Origin: Arthrobacter agilis
Lineage (GTDB): Bacteria; Actinomycetota; Actinomycetes; Actinomycetales; Micrococcaceae
NCBI RefSeq assembly: GCF_002157505.1
Contig: NZ_NFSC01000031.1
Location: 248,001-312,000, forward strand
Direction of reading: 5' to 3'
DNA length: 64,000 nucleotides
Shown: positions 35,711 to 45,390 of the stretch, piece after piece
How positions within the stretch are numbered: the first letter of the stretch is position 1
Layout: every line of letters starts with the position of its first letter
The notes under the pieces: model-generated
Databases searched by the model: none
The model's input: the letters and a program-made list of their open reading frames with translations, nothing else
What the model was told of the DNA's origin: nothing
Position numbers and translations under genes: made by a program

Positions 35711-37060
35711 CTAGGAGAGTGCCACGGCGGCAGCCGGGGCGTCCTCCGTGATGTCGAAGTCGGCGCCCAGGCCCTCGAGCTTGTCCTGGAAGCGCTCGTA
35801 GCCGCGGTTGATCAGCTCGATCCCGGTGACGCGCGAGACGCCCTCCGCCGCGAGTGCCGCGATCAGGTGGCTGAAGCCGCCGCGCAGGTCGGGGATGTCG
35901 ATGTCCGCGCCACGCAGCTGCGTGGGGCCCGAGATGACGGCCGAGTGCAGGAAGTTTCGCTGCCCGAAACGGCAGGGCACGCTGCCGAGGCACTCACGGT
36001 GCACCTGGATGTTGGCGCCCATGCGGATCAGTGCTTCCGTGAAGCCGAAGCGGTTCTCGTAGACCGTCTCGTGGACGATCGACACGCCCGAGGCCTGCGT
36101 GAGGGCGACGACGAGGGGCTGCTGCCAGTCGGTCATGAAGCCGGGGTGGACGTCGGTCTCGAGGACCAGCGGCTTCAGGAGGCCGCCGGGGTGGTAGAAG
36201 CGGATGCCCTCGTCGTCGACGTCGAAGGCGCCCCCGATCTTCCGGTAGGTGTTGAGGAAGGCGGTGAGGTCGAGCTGCCGGGCGCCCTCCACATAGATGT
36301 CACCCTTGGTGACCAGCGCCGCCGAGGCCCAGGACGCCGTCTCGTTGCGGTCGGAGATGGCCTTGTGGTTGTAGCCGGTGAGGGTCTTGACGCCCTCGAT
36401 GCGGATGACGCGGTCCGTCTGCACCGTGATGATCGCGCCCATCTTCTGCAGGACGGCGATGAGGTCCATGATCTCCGGCTCGACGGCGGCACCCGAGAGC
36501 TCGGTGATGCCTTCCGCGCGGATGGCGGTCAGGAGCACCTGCTCGGTAGCTCCGACGCTCGGGTACGGAAGGGTGAGCTTCGCGCCGTGCAGGCCCTTCG
36601 GGGCGGAGATGGAGATGCCGCCGGGTCGCTTGTCGACGACCGCGCCGAAGTTGCGGAGGACCTCGAGGTGGTAGTCGATCGGACGGTCGCCGATCTTGCA
36701 GCCACCGAGGTCGGGGATGAAGGCCTCACCGATGCTGTGCATCAGGGGTCCGCAGAGAAGGATCGGGATACGTGAGTCACCGGCGTGGGCGTCGATGTCC
36801 TTGAAACGGGCCATCTTGGCGTCACTCGGGTCCATGGTGAGGTCGCCGGTGACGGGGTCCTTGGTCACCGTGACGCCGTGCAGCTGCAGCAGGCTGGTGA
36901 CGACGTCGACGTCCTTGATCTCCGGGACGTTGCGCAGGACCGAGGGCGTGTTCCCCAGCAGTGCGGCGACCATTGCCTTCGGAACCAGGTTCTTCGCACC
37001 GCGGACGGATACCTTGCCGGCCAACGGAAGTCCGCCGCGAATGGTCAGAACGCTACCCAT
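35711..37060 (-). CDS. murA: UDP-N-acetylglucosamine 1-carboxyvinyltransferase
   Basis: First committed step of peptidoglycan synthesis. 449 residues, EPSP-synthase-like double beta-alpha fold. N-terminal KVSVRGAKNLVPKAMVAALL holds the UDP-GlcNAc/PEP Lys-Asn. DLGGCKIGDRPIDYHLEVL has a cysteine (Cys121) at the position of E. coli Cys115, the fosfomycin target, whereas mycobacteria have Asp. The C-terminal DLRGGFSHLIAALAAEGVSRVTGIELINRGYERF is canonical. The first gene of the murA-plsC-gpsA-ddl string, 13 bases before plsC. Confidence 0.97.
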   Translation of the reverse strand: MGSVLTIRGGLPLAGKVSVRGAKNLVPKAMVAALLGNTPSVLRNVPEIKDVDVVTSLLQLHGVTVTKDPVTGDLTMDPSDAKMARFKDIDAHAGDSRIPILLCGPLMHSIGEAFIPDLGGCKIGDRPIDYHLEVLRNFGAVVDKRPGGISISAPKGLHGAKLTLPYPSVGATEQVLLTAIRAEGITELSGAAVEPEIMDLIAVLQKMGAIITVQTDRVIRIEGVKTLTGYNHKAISDRNETASWASAALVTKGDIYVEGARQLDLTAFLNTYRKIGGAFDVDDEGIRFYHPGGLLKPLVLETDVHPGFMTDWQQPLVVALTQASGVSIVHETVYENRFGFTEALIRMGANIQVHRECLGSVPCRFGQRNFLHSAVISGPTQLRGADIDIPDLRGGFSHLIAALAAEGVSRVTGIELINRGYERFQDKLEGLGADFDITEDAPAAAVALS

Positions 37061-37245
37061 GAATACCTATTTTCCTTCTACGTTGAAACCCCGCGGACGC
37101 TGAAATGCTCGTTCCAAGCATAGAAGCACCGCGGAGCAGACAGAAATACAAGGGTACTTCGAGCATCCCCTGTTTGCTGTTAGCAACCCGTCCCCGTGCG
37201 CCGCCATTCCTCGCAGGCGGCCGCGTATCCCGTGAGATGCATTAC

Positions 37246-37281
37246 GCCCGTGGCACCGGCGTTCCTCGCGGTGCCACGGGC
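37246..37281 (-). terminator. Terminator after leuCD
   Basis: A perfect 13-bp stem GCCCGTGGCACCG (37246-37258) with 37269-37281 and a 10-base loop, starting 10 bases past the leuD stop. It isolates leuCD from murA. The remaining 37061-37245 shows no gene. Confidence 0.8.
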
Positions 37282-37291
37282 AGGTACCGCC

Positions 37292-37891
37292 TCAGGTGCG
37301 GACGGGCAGGGTGGTGGGCTTGTAGGACGGGCGGCTCGCCTCGAAGGCCGTGATGTGCTCTTCCTGACGCAGCGTCAGGCCGATGTCGTCCAGTCCCTCG
37401 AGCAGGCGCCAGCGCGTGTAGTCGTCGATCTGGAAGGGGGCGCTGATCGAACCGCACTGCACCGTCCGCGATTCGAGGTCCACCGTGACCGTGGCGCCCG
37501 GCTCGTTCTCGAGGATCTTCCAGATGAGCTCGATGTCGTCCTGCGCCACCTGGGCGGCGACGAGTCCCTGCTTGCCGGAGTTGCCGCGGAAGATGTCGGC
37601 GAAGCGCGAGGACAGGACGGCCTTGAAGCCGTAGTCCTTCAGTGCCCAGACGGCGTGCTCCCGGGACGAGCCCGTCCCGAAGTCCGGCCCGGCGACGAGG
37701 ACCGAACCGCGGGAGTAAGGCTCGCGGTTGAGGATGAAGCCCTCCTCCTTCCGCCATCCGGCGAAAAGGGCGTCCTCGAAGCCCGTCCGCGTGATCCGCT
37801 TGAGGTAGACGGCCGGGATGATCTGGTCCGTGTCGATGTTGCTCTGGCGCAGGGGGACGCCGATGCCGGTGTGGGTGGTGATCTTCTCCAT
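37292..37891 (-). CDS. leuD: 3-isopropylmalate dehydratase small subunit
   Basis: 199 residues, the aconitase swivel-domain protein that pairs with LeuC in leucine synthesis. Motifs: [76 protein letters not shown] (the substrate-binding GSSREHA loop). It begins 9 bases after leuC and is cotranscribed with it. Confidence 0.97.
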   Translation of the reverse strand: MEKITTHTGIGVPLRQSNIDTDQIIPAVYLKRITRTGFEDALFAGWRKEEGFILNREPYSRGSVLVAGPDFGTGSSREHAVWALKDYGFKAVLSSRFADIFRGNSGKQGLVAAQVAQDDIELIWKILENEPGATVTVDLESRTVQCGSISAPFQIDDYTRWRLLEGLDDIGLTLRQEEHITAFEASRPSYKPTTLPVRT

Positions 37892-37900
37892 GGCGTTCTC

Positions 37901-39370
37901 CTAGGCTGCTGGGATCGTGGGCTCGGCGGCATGGGCTCCGGTGCCACGGGAAAGGGGCGCCAGGTCCGACGGCGAGCTGAGGGTGCCACGGACGGCTGTC
38001 GCGGCAGCGACGACGGGTGAGACGAGGTGCGTGCGTCCGCCCTTGCCCTGCCGTCCCTCGAAGTTGCGGTTCGAGGTGGAGGCGCAGCGCTCCCCCGGTG
38101 CCAGCTGGTCCGGATTCATGCCGAGGCACATGGAGCAGCCGGCGAACCGCCACTCCGCACCGAAGTCCTTGAACACGCGGTCCAGGCCCTCGGCCTCGGC
38201 CTGCAGGCGCACGCGGGCCGAGCCAGGGACCACCATCATCCGGATCGCGGGGTCCTTCTCCCTGCCCCGGATGATGTCCGCGGCGATGCGCAGGTCCTCG
38301 ATGCGGCTGTTGGTGCACGAACCGAGGAAGACGGTGTCCACCCGGATGTCCTTCATGGGCGTACCCGGCTCGAGCGCCATGTAGTCCAGTGCGCGGTTGC
38401 ACGCGGCCTTGTCGTTCTCGTCCGCGAAGTCGTCGGGCGAGGGAACGGCCTGTGAGAGGGAGACGCCCTGCCCGGGGTTGGTACCCCAGGTCACGAAGGG
38501 CTCGAGCTCGTCCGCGTCGAGGAAGACCTCGGCATCGAAGACGGCGTCGTCGTCGGTGCGCAGCTCACGCCAGTCGGCGACGGCGGCATCCCAGTCCGCG
38601 CCCTGGGGCGCGTGGGGCCGGCCCTTCAGGTACTCGAAGGTGATGTCGTCGGGCGCGACCATGCCGGCACGCGCACCTGCCTCGATCGACATGTTGCAGA
38701 TGGTCATGCGGGCTTCCATCGACAGCGAGCGGATGGCCGACCCGCGGTACTCGAGGACGTATCCCTGCCCGCCGCCAGTCCCGATCTTGGCGATGACGGC
38801 GAGGATGATGTCCTTCGACGTCACGCCGGGCTTCAGCGTCCCCTCGACCGTGATGCCCATGGTCCGGAACGGCTTCAGGGAGAGGGTCTGCGTCGCCATG
38901 ACGTGCTCCACCTCGGACGTGCCGATGCCCATGGCGAGCGCCCCGAACGCGCCGTGCGTGGAGGTGTGGGAGTCGCCGCAGACGACGGTCAGTCCCGGCT
39001 GCGTCAGGCCGAGCTGGGGCCCGACGACATGGACGATGCCCTGCTCCGCGTCGCCGAGCGAGTGCAGGCGGACGCCGAACTCCCTGCAGTTGGCGCGCAG
39101 GGTCTCGATCTGCGTGCGGCTGGTCAGGTCGGCGATCGGCTTGTCGATGTCGATCGTCGGCGTGTTGTGGTCCTCGGTGGCGATCGTGAGGTCAGGACGC
39201 CGCAGGGGCCGGTTGGCGAGCCGGAGACCCTCGAAGGCCTGCGGCGAGGTGACCTCGTGGATCAGATGCAGGTCGATGTAGAGGAGATCGGGCTGCGCCT
39301 CCGCGCCGACGACGTCGCCCTTGCGGACCACGTGCGCGTCCCAGACCTTCTCTGCCAGTGTCTTGCCCAT
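37901..39370 (-). CDS. leuC: 3-isopropylmalate dehydratase large subunit
   Basis: 489 residues from the ATG at 39368-39370, with AAAAGGA 8 bases upstream; the frame is open further but [15 protein letters not shown] is the canonical start. [4Fe-4S] cysteines: [15 protein letters not shown] and [49 protein letters not shown] and the [24 protein letters not shown] segments are intact. With LeuD it isomerises 2-isopropylmalate. Divergent from an IclR regulator, with an inverted repeat in the 146-base gap. The C-terminus is extended by ~15 residues. Confidence 0.97.
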   Translation of the reverse strand: MGKTLAEKVWDAHVVRKGDVVGAEAQPDLLYIDLHLIHEVTSPQAFEGLRLANRPLRRPDLTIATEDHNTPTIDIDKPIADLTSRTQIETLRANCREFGVRLHSLGDAEQGIVHVVGPQLGLTQPGLTVVCGDSHTSTHGAFGALAMGIGTSEVEHVMATQTLSLKPFRTMGITVEGTLKPGVTSKDIILAVIAKIGTGGGQGYVLEYRGSAIRSLSMEARMTICNMSIEAGARAGMVAPDDITFEYLKGRPHAPQGADWDAAVADWRELRTDDDAVFDAEVFLDADELEPFVTWGTNPGQGVSLSQAVPSPDDFADENDKAACNRALDYMALEPGTPMKDIRVDTVFLGSCTNSRIEDLRIAADIIRGREKDPAIRMMVVPGSARVRLQAEAEGLDRVFKDFGAEWRFAGCSMCLGMNPDQLAPGERCASTSNRNFEGRQGKGGRTHLVSPVVAAATAVRGTLSSPSDLAPLSRGTGAHAAEPTIPAA

Positions 39371-39485
39371 GACAATCGTCCTTTTCTGTCCGGTGGGCCG
39401 GTACCCGGTGGGGCGGCCGCTGCCGAGACTGATGCTCCGACAACTCAACCAGTGCCGTGCCGCGAGTGCCAGCCGCACAGCTTGC

Positions 39486-39502
39486 GTCTCAGATAATGAG
39501 AC
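39486..39502. promoter_or_regulatory. Inverted repeat, probable operator for leuCD and the IclR gene
   Basis: GTCTCA-GATAA-TGAGAC (39486-39502), with flanking TTGC (39482-39485) and GGCAA (39503-39507) extending the symmetry except for one base. It overlaps the -10-like GATAAT (39492-39497) and lies 15 bases upstream of the IclR ATG and 116 bases upstream of leuC. LtbR/NdgR-type regulators are known to act between these two genes in actinobacteria. Confidence 0.7.
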
Positions 39503-39516
39503 GGCAATATCATCTT

Positions 39517-40233
39517 ATGGACAATTCTAGCGGCGTCGGAGTTATCGACAAGGCCGCCCTCGTACTCGACGCCCTCGAGGCCGGACCCACCACCCTGGCG
39601 CAACTCGTCGCTTCGACGGGTCTCGCGCGGCCCACCGTCCACCGCCTGGCCCTCGCCCTCGCGCACCATCGCCTGGTCGGTCGGGACATCCAGGGGCGCT
39701 TCGTCCTGGGCAGCAGGCTCGTGGAGCTCGCCTCCGCTGCCGGCGAGGACCGCCTCATCGCGGCGGCGGGCCCCGTGCTGCTCAGCCTGCGCGACGCCAC
39801 CGGAGAGAGCGCCCAGCTCTTCCGCCGCCAGGGCGACTGGCGCGTCTGCGTCGCCTCGGCCGAGCGTCCCGTCGGATTGCGGGACACCATTCCGGTCGGC
39901 ACGCAGCTCTCCATGAAGGCGGGGTCCGCCGCGCAGTGCCTCCTCGCCTGGGAGGACCACGACCGCCTGCTCAAGGGACTGCAGAACGCGCGCTTCACCC
40001 CCACGGTCCTCGCCGGCGTCCGGCGGCGGGGCTGGGCCCAGAGCCTCGGGGAACGGGAGGCGGGGGTGGCCTCGGTCTCGGCTCCGGTACGCGGTCCCTC
40101 GGGGCGCGTGATCGCCGCCGTCTCGATCTCGGGTCCGATGGAACGCCTCACCCGCCAACCGGGGCGGATCCACGCGGAGGTCGTCTCCGACGCCGCACGG
40201 CAGCTCACCCTCGCCGTCGGCAAGGCGGAGTGA
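39517..40233 (+). CDS. IclR-family regulator, LtbR/NdgR-like
   Basis: 238 residues. The N-terminal winged HTH is VIDKAALVLDALEAGPTTLAQLVASTGLARPTVHRLALALAHHRLV; the C-terminal IclR effector domain includes SAQLFRRQGDWRVCVASAERPVGLRDTIPVGTQLSM and VSAPVRGPSGRVIAAVSISGP. In corynebacteria and streptomycetes the regulator divergent from leuCD (LtbR, NdgR/AreB) controls leucine and tryptophan genes, so this is the likely role. No Shine-Dalgarno precedes the ATG at 39517, suggesting a short or leaderless transcript. Confidence 0.9.
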   Translation: MDNSSGVGVIDKAALVLDALEAGPTTLAQLVASTGLARPTVHRLALALAHHRLVGRDIQGRFVLGSRLVELASAAGEDRLIAAAGPVLLSLRDATGESAQLFRRQGDWRVCVASAERPVGLRDTIPVGTQLSMKAGSAAQCLLAWEDHDRLLKGLQNARFTPTVLAGVRRRGWAQSLGEREAGVASVSAPVRGPSGRVIAAVSISGPMERLTRQPGRIHAEVVSDAARQLTLAVGKAE

Positions 40234-40823
40234 TGCCGGCCCGCCCCGGAGCAGGCTCCACGGCCGGTACCGACGCCGGTCCCGACGCCACCCACCGGTA
40301 CGCCATCTTCCTCCGCGGAGTGAACGTCGGCGGGATCACGGTCCGGATGGCGGAGCTGCGCGAGGAGCTCGCCACCCTTCCCGTCACCGATGTGGCCACG
40401 GTGCTCGCCAGCGGCAACGTCACGTGCTCGTCGCCCCTGGGCGCTGCCGAGCTCACGGAGTGCGTGGAGGAAGCACTGCGACGCCGCTTCGGGTACCTCG
40501 CCTGGGTCATCGTCGTCGGCCGTGCCGAACTCGTCGCGATTGCCGCGTCGGTTCCCCAGCCTCCGGCGGGCGCGGACGACGTGCACACCTACGTCACCCT
40601 GTTCAAGGCTCCCGCGGACCTCGAGGCCTTCCTCGCCGACGCCGAGGCATTGACTGAACGGCCCGAGGTACTTGCGGGCGGCAGCGCCATCGGGTGGTTC
40701 TCCCCCAAGGGGCAGTCCACCGAGGTCCCGCTCGCGAAGCTGCTCGGGAAGGCACGCTATGCGGCGACGTCCACCACGCGGAACATCAACACGGTGGACA
40801 AGGTCGTACGCCTCCTCGCCTGA
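40233..40823 (+). CDS. DUF1697 protein
   Basis: 196 residues; the ATG at 40233 overlaps the IclR stop by one base (TGATG), so the two are coupled. The DUF1697 pattern is clear: YAIFLRGVNVGG, MAELREEL, VATVLASGNVTCSS, TYVTLFKAPAD, then IGWFSPKGQSTEVPLAKLLGKARYAATSTTRNINTVDKVVRLL. The first ~20 residues (RPGAGSTAGTDAGPDA) are an unstructured extension. Function unknown. Confidence 0.9.
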   Translation: MPARPGAGSTAGTDAGPDATHRYAIFLRGVNVGGITVRMAELREELATLPVTDVATVLASGNVTCSSPLGAAELTECVEEALRRRFGYLAWVIVVGRAELVAIAASVPQPPAGADDVHTYVTLFKAPADLEAFLADAEALTERPEVLAGGSAIGWFSPKGQSTEVPLAKLLGKARYAATSTTRNINTVDKVVRLLA

Positions 40824-40937
40824 TCCCGGGAGTTCTGTGATCTCAGGAGTCCTGTGGTCCCGCAAGCACTGTCGGCAGCACTGTCGCGTTGGTAGTGTTC
40901 GACCAGCCTCTTCCCCCGGATCAGCACAAGGACAGCC

Positions 40938-41585
40938 ATGCGCCTCATCGCCGATGATTGCTACGAACTCGAGCAGCAGAAGGGCTCGCACGGCTTCGTG
41001 GTCTCGGGCGCCGGACGCACGGCGGTGATCGACCCGGGCATGTCCTCCGGTTTCGACGGCGTCATCGCCGAACTCCGCGCCAACGAGGCGAGAACGGGCC
41101 CGGTGACCGACATCGTCCTGACGCACTACGACGCCGACCATGCGCAGGCGGCGCAGCGGCTCCAGGAGGTCCTCGGTGCGACGGTGTGGATCGGAGCCGA
41201 GGACGCCGATGTCCTCCGCGGCCGTACGAAGCCGAAGACGCTCTTCCGGAAGGTGCTGCAGAGGGTGGCCCGCGTCCCGTTCCCCGAGGGTGCCCGGGAG
41301 CTGAGCGGCTCAGGCGAGATCTTCCCCGGGCTCGAGTATCTCCCCACCCCTGGCCACACTCCCGGCCACTATGCGTACCAGTGGCGCGGCGTGCTGTTCA
41401 GCGGGGACGCCGCCCGGGTCTCCGCGGACGGACGCGTCCGGAACTTCTACGGCGTGCTGAACAACGACAGGCAGGGAGCGTCGCGTTCCGTCGGGGTGCT
41501 CGCGGAGCGCATCGGCTCGGGAACCGTTGACTGGGTCTGCTCGGGCCACAACGCGGTCGCCCGCACGGCAGCCCGGTCCTCCTGA
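40938..41585 (+). CDS. Metallo-beta-lactamase-fold hydrolase with HxDxDH variant
   Basis: 215 residues. LTHYDADHAQ at 62-70 matches the metal-binding THxHxDH motif, but the second histidine is Asp65 (H63, D65, D67, H68). Other ligands look normal: TPGHTPGHYAY, VLFSGDAAR and a final VCSGHN. The H-to-D change predicts altered metal occupancy, though some active MBL groups carry it. Substrate unknown; the overall layout resembles glyoxalase II-type or lactonase-like proteins. It ends 41 bases before the convergent GTPase gene. Confidence 0.85.
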   Translation: MRLIADDCYELEQQKGSHGFVVSGAGRTAVIDPGMSSGFDGVIAELRANEARTGPVTDIVLTHYDADHAQAAQRLQEVLGATVWIGAEDADVLRGRTKPKTLFRKVLQRVARVPFPEGARELSGSGEIFPGLEYLPTPGHTPGHYAYQWRGVLFSGDAARVSADGRVRNFYGVLNNDRQGASRSVGVLAERIGSGTVDWVCSGHNAVARTAARSS

Positions 41586-41626
41586 CGAGGCGACGGGCAC
41601 CTTCGCCCGCCGACACCGGCCGTGGT

Positions 41627-43576
41627 TCAGGTGCGCTGAAGCGCCGCCAGGACCGCTGTGCGGAAGCTGTTGCAGCGTTCCACCTCGTCCTCCACGGGCC
41701 GCATGACGACCTCGTGAGCGACGCGCGAACATGAGGCCAGGAGCCGTCGTCGCACCCGGGACGCCCGACGCGCCGCACCCCATCGCGCCAGCAGCGCTGC
41801 GACGACGCCCAGCAGGATGCCGGTCACCACGCCACCGAGGATCAGGAGCGTGGGAAGCGGGAACCCCTCCACCCGTGGGACGTCGATCGCGGGGAGCTGC
41901 AGGAACCCGAGAACGGCCAGGACGCCGAGCCAGGCCAGTCCCGCGGCGAGCGCGGCGAAGGCGACCCACTGCAGGAGACCGAAGATTCCCCACCATGCCC
42001 GCCGGCCCGTCTCGAGGTCGGTGCCGGTGACGGCCGAGTCGAGGGCGTCGGTGAGGTCGGCAGCCGGACCACGCGCAGCGTCGCGGATGGAGGTGTGCCA
42101 GGGCTCGACAGCTCCCCCGGCCGACGCGTCCCCGAAGACGCGGAGGGCGTGGTCCACCTTCGCACGCTGGGCCGGCTGGCCCTGCGGCAGCGATGACCGG
42201 CGCATGTCAGGGGCGACATCCTGCCGTCGGAGATTCAGCCGCCGGAGCGGGTCCGGACGGAGCCCCGCCAGCCAGCGCGTGACGGGCCAGCCCGCCACGG
42301 CGTGCGCATCCCGGCGGTATGCACTGCGGACGGCGTCGACCACCACCGGTACTCCCGCCGCGGAACCGAGCTCGTCGGACAGGGCGGTGATCGCTCCCCC
42401 GGACGGCCTGGCCACCGGGTGCTCCACGGCGAAGGGGAGGAGCTCCGCCGCGGCGTGTGCGGCGTCCGCCGCCATCCTCCGCGTGGCTGCTGCCCGGCTC
42501 TCGGCGAGTGTGCGAATGGCGCCGGCGAGCCCGGTGACGCCGTCGCCGGTGCGGGCGGACACCGGAAGGACGACGACGTCGGACAGTCCCTCGCCTGCCA
42601 GGATGCCCTTCAGCGACGACGTGACGGCTTCGAGGTCCTGGGGCCCCAGGCGGTCCGCCTGGTTGAGTGCCACGATGGTCACGGCCTCGTGGGTCGCCAG
42701 CCCCCGCAGGAATCCGTGATGGAGGGCCGCATCGGCGTACTTCTGGGGATCGACCACCCACAGGAGGACGTCGACCTGCCCGGCGAGCCGCTGGACGATC
42801 TCGCGATGGGCGAGCGTGGTCGAATCGAAGTCGGGGAGGTCGAGGAGGATCAGGCCGGGGGCGTCGTCTGCTGCTACGGTCCGCACCACTGCCGCGGCCT
42901 GGGGCGCGGCCGGCGCCTTGGGACGGCGCCGCCACCGGAAGAACCCGCGGAGGCCCCTCACCGCATCCTGGGCCCGGCCGGCGGTCGGGTCGGCAGTGCC
43001 CTGCGCGTCGTGCCCGTCGCGCCCGGCATCCGTCTTGTGCTCCTCGTGCCTGTCGAGCCGATCCTGCCGGTCCTGGCGACCCTCGTGCCCCTCATGCCCC
43101 TCGTACCCGTCGAGGACCAGGACGGCGGCACCCATGGATCGGAGCGCAGCAGTAGTTCCCTGCGCCGCCACAGCGGCCGATCCGGCGACGAGCGGGGCAC
43201 CCTCCGGCAGTTGGACACGCTGGCTGACTCCGAGCCAGTCGAGCAGCTCATCGCTCCCCCGGCGTCCCCAGACGAGGGCGAGGGGTTCCGACGTCGTCGG
43301 ACGGCGTGCGGCCACCCGAGCGGCATCCGTACCGCTCAGCGCGTTCACGAGGGAGGACTTCCCGCTGCCGGTGGGTCCGAACACACCGACGACCGTGTGG
43401 TCGGCTGACAGTGACCGGCGCGCCCCGGCGCGCTCCAGCGTGCCGCGGAGGCGCTCGAGCTCGTCCTGCGGCAGTCGGTCCGTCCCGAGCTCGTACGCCT
43501 CCTGGAGGCGGTCCAGAGCGTCCAGAAGGGAGGTCGCGAGCAGCGCGTCCGCCGCCGCTCCGGTGTCTCGGCTCAT
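41627..43576 (-). CDS. Dynamin-like/YfjP-type GTPase with charged insert
   Basis: 649 residues. The GTPase domain has GVFGPTGSGKSSLVNALSG (P-loop, ~65-84), PTTSEPLALVW (switch I), LILLDLPDFDSTT (D-x-x-D switch II) and ALNQADRL (N-x-x-D). Between ~155 and ~215 is an insert with EGHEGHEG and QDRQDRLDRHEEHK, followed by a basic FFRWRRRPK stretch. Two hydrophobic segments (~535-560 and ~585-610) near the C-terminus suggest membrane attachment. Its ATG overlaps the stop of the preceding GTPase gene by 4 bases. Such tandem GTPase pairs act together in membrane remodelling in other families; the role here is unknown. Confidence 0.85.
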   Translation of the reverse strand: MSRDTGAAADALLATSLLDALDRLQEAYELGTDRLPQDELERLRGTLERAGARRSLSADHTVVGVFGPTGSGKSSLVNALSGTDAARVAARRPTTSEPLALVWGRRGSDELLDWLGVSQRVQLPEGAPLVAGSAAVAAQGTTAALRSMGAAVLVLDGYEGHEGHEGRQDRQDRLDRHEEHKTDAGRDGHDAQGTADPTAGRAQDAVRGLRGFFRWRRRPKAPAAPQAAAVVRTVAADDAPGLILLDLPDFDSTTLAHREIVQRLAGQVDVLLWVVDPQKYADAALHHGFLRGLATHEAVTIVALNQADRLGPQDLEAVTSSLKGILAGEGLSDVVVLPVSARTGDGVTGLAGAIRTLAESRAAATRRMAADAAHAAAELLPFAVEHPVARPSGGAITALSDELGSAAGVPVVVDAVRSAYRRDAHAVAGWPVTRWLAGLRPDPLRRLNLRRQDVAPDMRRSSLPQGQPAQRAKVDHALRVFGDASAGGAVEPWHTSIRDAARGPAADLTDALDSAVTGTDLETGRRAWWGIFGLLQWVAFAALAAGLAWLGVLAVLGFLQLPAIDVPRVEGFPLPTLLILGGVVTGILLGVVAALLARWGAARRASRVRRRLLASCSRVAHEVVMRPVEDEVERCNSFRTAVLAALQRT

Positions 43577-45390
43577 GCCTCGTCCTCCGCGGCTGCCTGC
43601 AGTCCGGTCGGAACCGCCGTGCGCAGCTGCTGGGCCAGGACACGCAGCGACTCCGCCGGCGTCTGGTGGGCCAGCGGCTCGAGGCAGCGGTCGAAGTCCT
43701 CGCGTTCGTGCCGGAACAGGCCATCCACCCGCTGCGACAGGTTCTTCCGGGCGATCGCCGTCAGGCGCCGCACGGCATCATCACCGAACACCGCTTCCAG
43801 GAGTTTCTGGCCCGCGATCGCCGACGCTCCGGCGATGCCGATCTCACCACCGGTCAGCCCGCCGGTCGAGGCGAAGACCACCACCATCAGTGCCACGGCG
43901 ACGCCGTTGACGCCGAAGGAGAGCATCCGCGCCGTGAACCGCTTGTCGGCCCCCTCGGCCTGCACCAGCTGCAGGAGGTCCTGCTGCCACGCCCGGATCT
44001 CGCGGGCCACGCTGGAAGAGAAGTCATCGGCACGCCAGGAGGGCACGCCCTCGAGCAGCACCCTGCCGGCCTGCTCCGCCCGCCAGCGGCGGCGCGTCGC
44101 TTCGTCCGCGCGCGCCGCCTGCTCCACGATGACGGTCTGCAGGCCGCTCCCGATGGCGTCCGCCACCGTCGCGGCAGGAGCCGGCCGGCCGGTGAAGAAC
44201 GCACTGACCCGGTCCCGCGCCCAGCCGATCCTCGTCTCGAGCCCCCGCATGAATTCACCCGTGCCGACGAAATCCTGCCAGCGGGCCAGCACTTCGCCGC
44301 GCAGCAGCCTGCCGTCCTCGGTGGCGGCAAGGACATCGGTCAGCGCGTCGCGGTAGGCGGCGTCGACCGAGGCGCGCAGTGCGTCACCGACCGACTGCTC
44401 CTGCGCGGCCGCGTCGGCGATCGAATCGATGCGCCCTGCCAGCGCGCGCATGGCACCCTTCACAGTGCGCCGGGCGATGTCCCGGCGGCCCTCGGCGTCG
44501 GCGGCGAGCGCCTGCAGCCACCGGCTGATCGGCACCACGGCGTCCGCGGGCAGCATGCGCGACGAGCCGAGGGGAAGTTCCGGGACGACGAAGATGGGAG
44601 CGTGTCCGAGGTTCTCGGCGGACAGGAGGTTCAGGAGGTCGCCCCTGATCTCCTCCTCCACACCGGTCGGCACGCGATCGAGGACGACCGCCACCAGGAC
44701 GTCGCGCCGCCCCGCCTCGGCCAGCAGCTTCCACGGCACGGCGTCGGCGTAGCGGTTCGCCGTCGTCACGAAGATCCAGAGATCCGCTGCCGCCAGCAAC
44801 TGTCCGGCGAGCTTGCGGTTCTCGTCCGCGATGGAATCGACGTCGGGAGCGTCCAGCAGTGCGAGGCCGGCCGGAAGAGTCCGGGTGGGCCGCAGGAGAA
44901 GGGTGTCCGGCCCGGCGGCGGGCCCCCGTTCTGCGGACGGGTCCATCGTCGTTGCGGGGTCCGGCTGGTGTGTGGGATCCCCGTCCTCCGCGCCGTCGTC
45001 GCCCGCCAGCCGGACCCGGCTGAGCGTCGGCAGGACGCGGGCGTCGTCGAACCAGCCTGCGTCATCGGGGTGGTGGAGCAGGAGCGGCTGGCGTGTGGTG
45101 GGCCGAACGGCGCCCGTCACGGACACGGGACGGCCCACGAGGGCGTTGACGAGGGTGGACTTGCCGGCACCCGTCGAACCGCCGACGACGGCGATCAGTG
45201 GCGCGTCGAGGCTGGCCAGCCTGGGAAGGATGTAATCGTTCAGCTGAGCACGGGCGGCGACCGCCGATTCCCTCGCGTCGGCCGAGCTCGGCAGGGCCAG
45301 GGGGAACGCGAGGTTCTCGAGCGCGCCGCGTACTTCCCGCAACAGCGGGGGCAGCCCCCGGGCTTCGCTGGCGGTGGATGGTGCGCTCAT
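43573..45390 (-). CDS. Dynamin-like GTPase, upstream partner
   Basis: 605 residues from the ATG at 45388-45390. The GTPase domain has IAVVGGSTGAGKSTLVNALVGRPVSVTG (P-loop, ~65), PTTRQPLLLHHPDD, LALLDAPDVDSIADENR (D-x-x-D) and VLDRVP. The long helical rest includes two hydrophobic stretches (about 480-515: FGVNGVAVALMVVVFASTGG and EIGIAGASAIAGQKLLEAVFG). It is encoded directly before, and coupled to, the second GTPase (ATGA). Likely peripheral membrane GTPases forming a heteromer; process unknown. Confidence 0.85.
   Translation of the reverse strand: MSAPSTASEARGLPPLLREVRGALENLAFPLALPSSADARESAVAARAQLNDYILPRLASLDAPLIAVVGGSTGAGKSTLVNALVGRPVSVTGAVRPTTRQPLLLHHPDDAGWFDDARVLPTLSRVRLAGDDGAEDGDPTHQPDPATTMDPSAERGPAAGPDTLLLRPTRTLPAGLALLDAPDVDSIADENRKLAGQLLAAADLWIFVTTANRYADAVPWKLLAEAGRRDVLVAVVLDRVPTGVEEEIRGDLLNLLSAENLGHAPIFVVPELPLGSSRMLPADAVVPISRWLQALAADAEGRRDIARRTVKGAMRALAGRIDSIADAAAQEQSVGDALRASVDAAYRDALTDVLAATEDGRLLRGEVLARWQDFVGTGEFMRGLETRIGWARDRVSAFFTGRPAPAATVADAIGSGLQTVIVEQAARADEATRRRWRAEQAGRVLLEGVPSWRADDFSSSVAREIRAWQQDLLQLVQAEGADKRFTARMLSFGVNGVAVALMVVVFASTGGLTGGEIGIAGASAIAGQKLLEAVFGDDAVRRLTAIARKNLSQRVDGLFRHEREDFDRCLEPLAHQTPAESLRVLAQQLRTAVPTGLQAAAEDEA

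Noticed and set aside
43030-43120. Possible nucleotide tandem repeat array inside the GTPase gene
   Set aside because: The pattern is a short charged-residue repeat (HEG, QDR, DRH) encoded by similar codons, not a separate repeat element.
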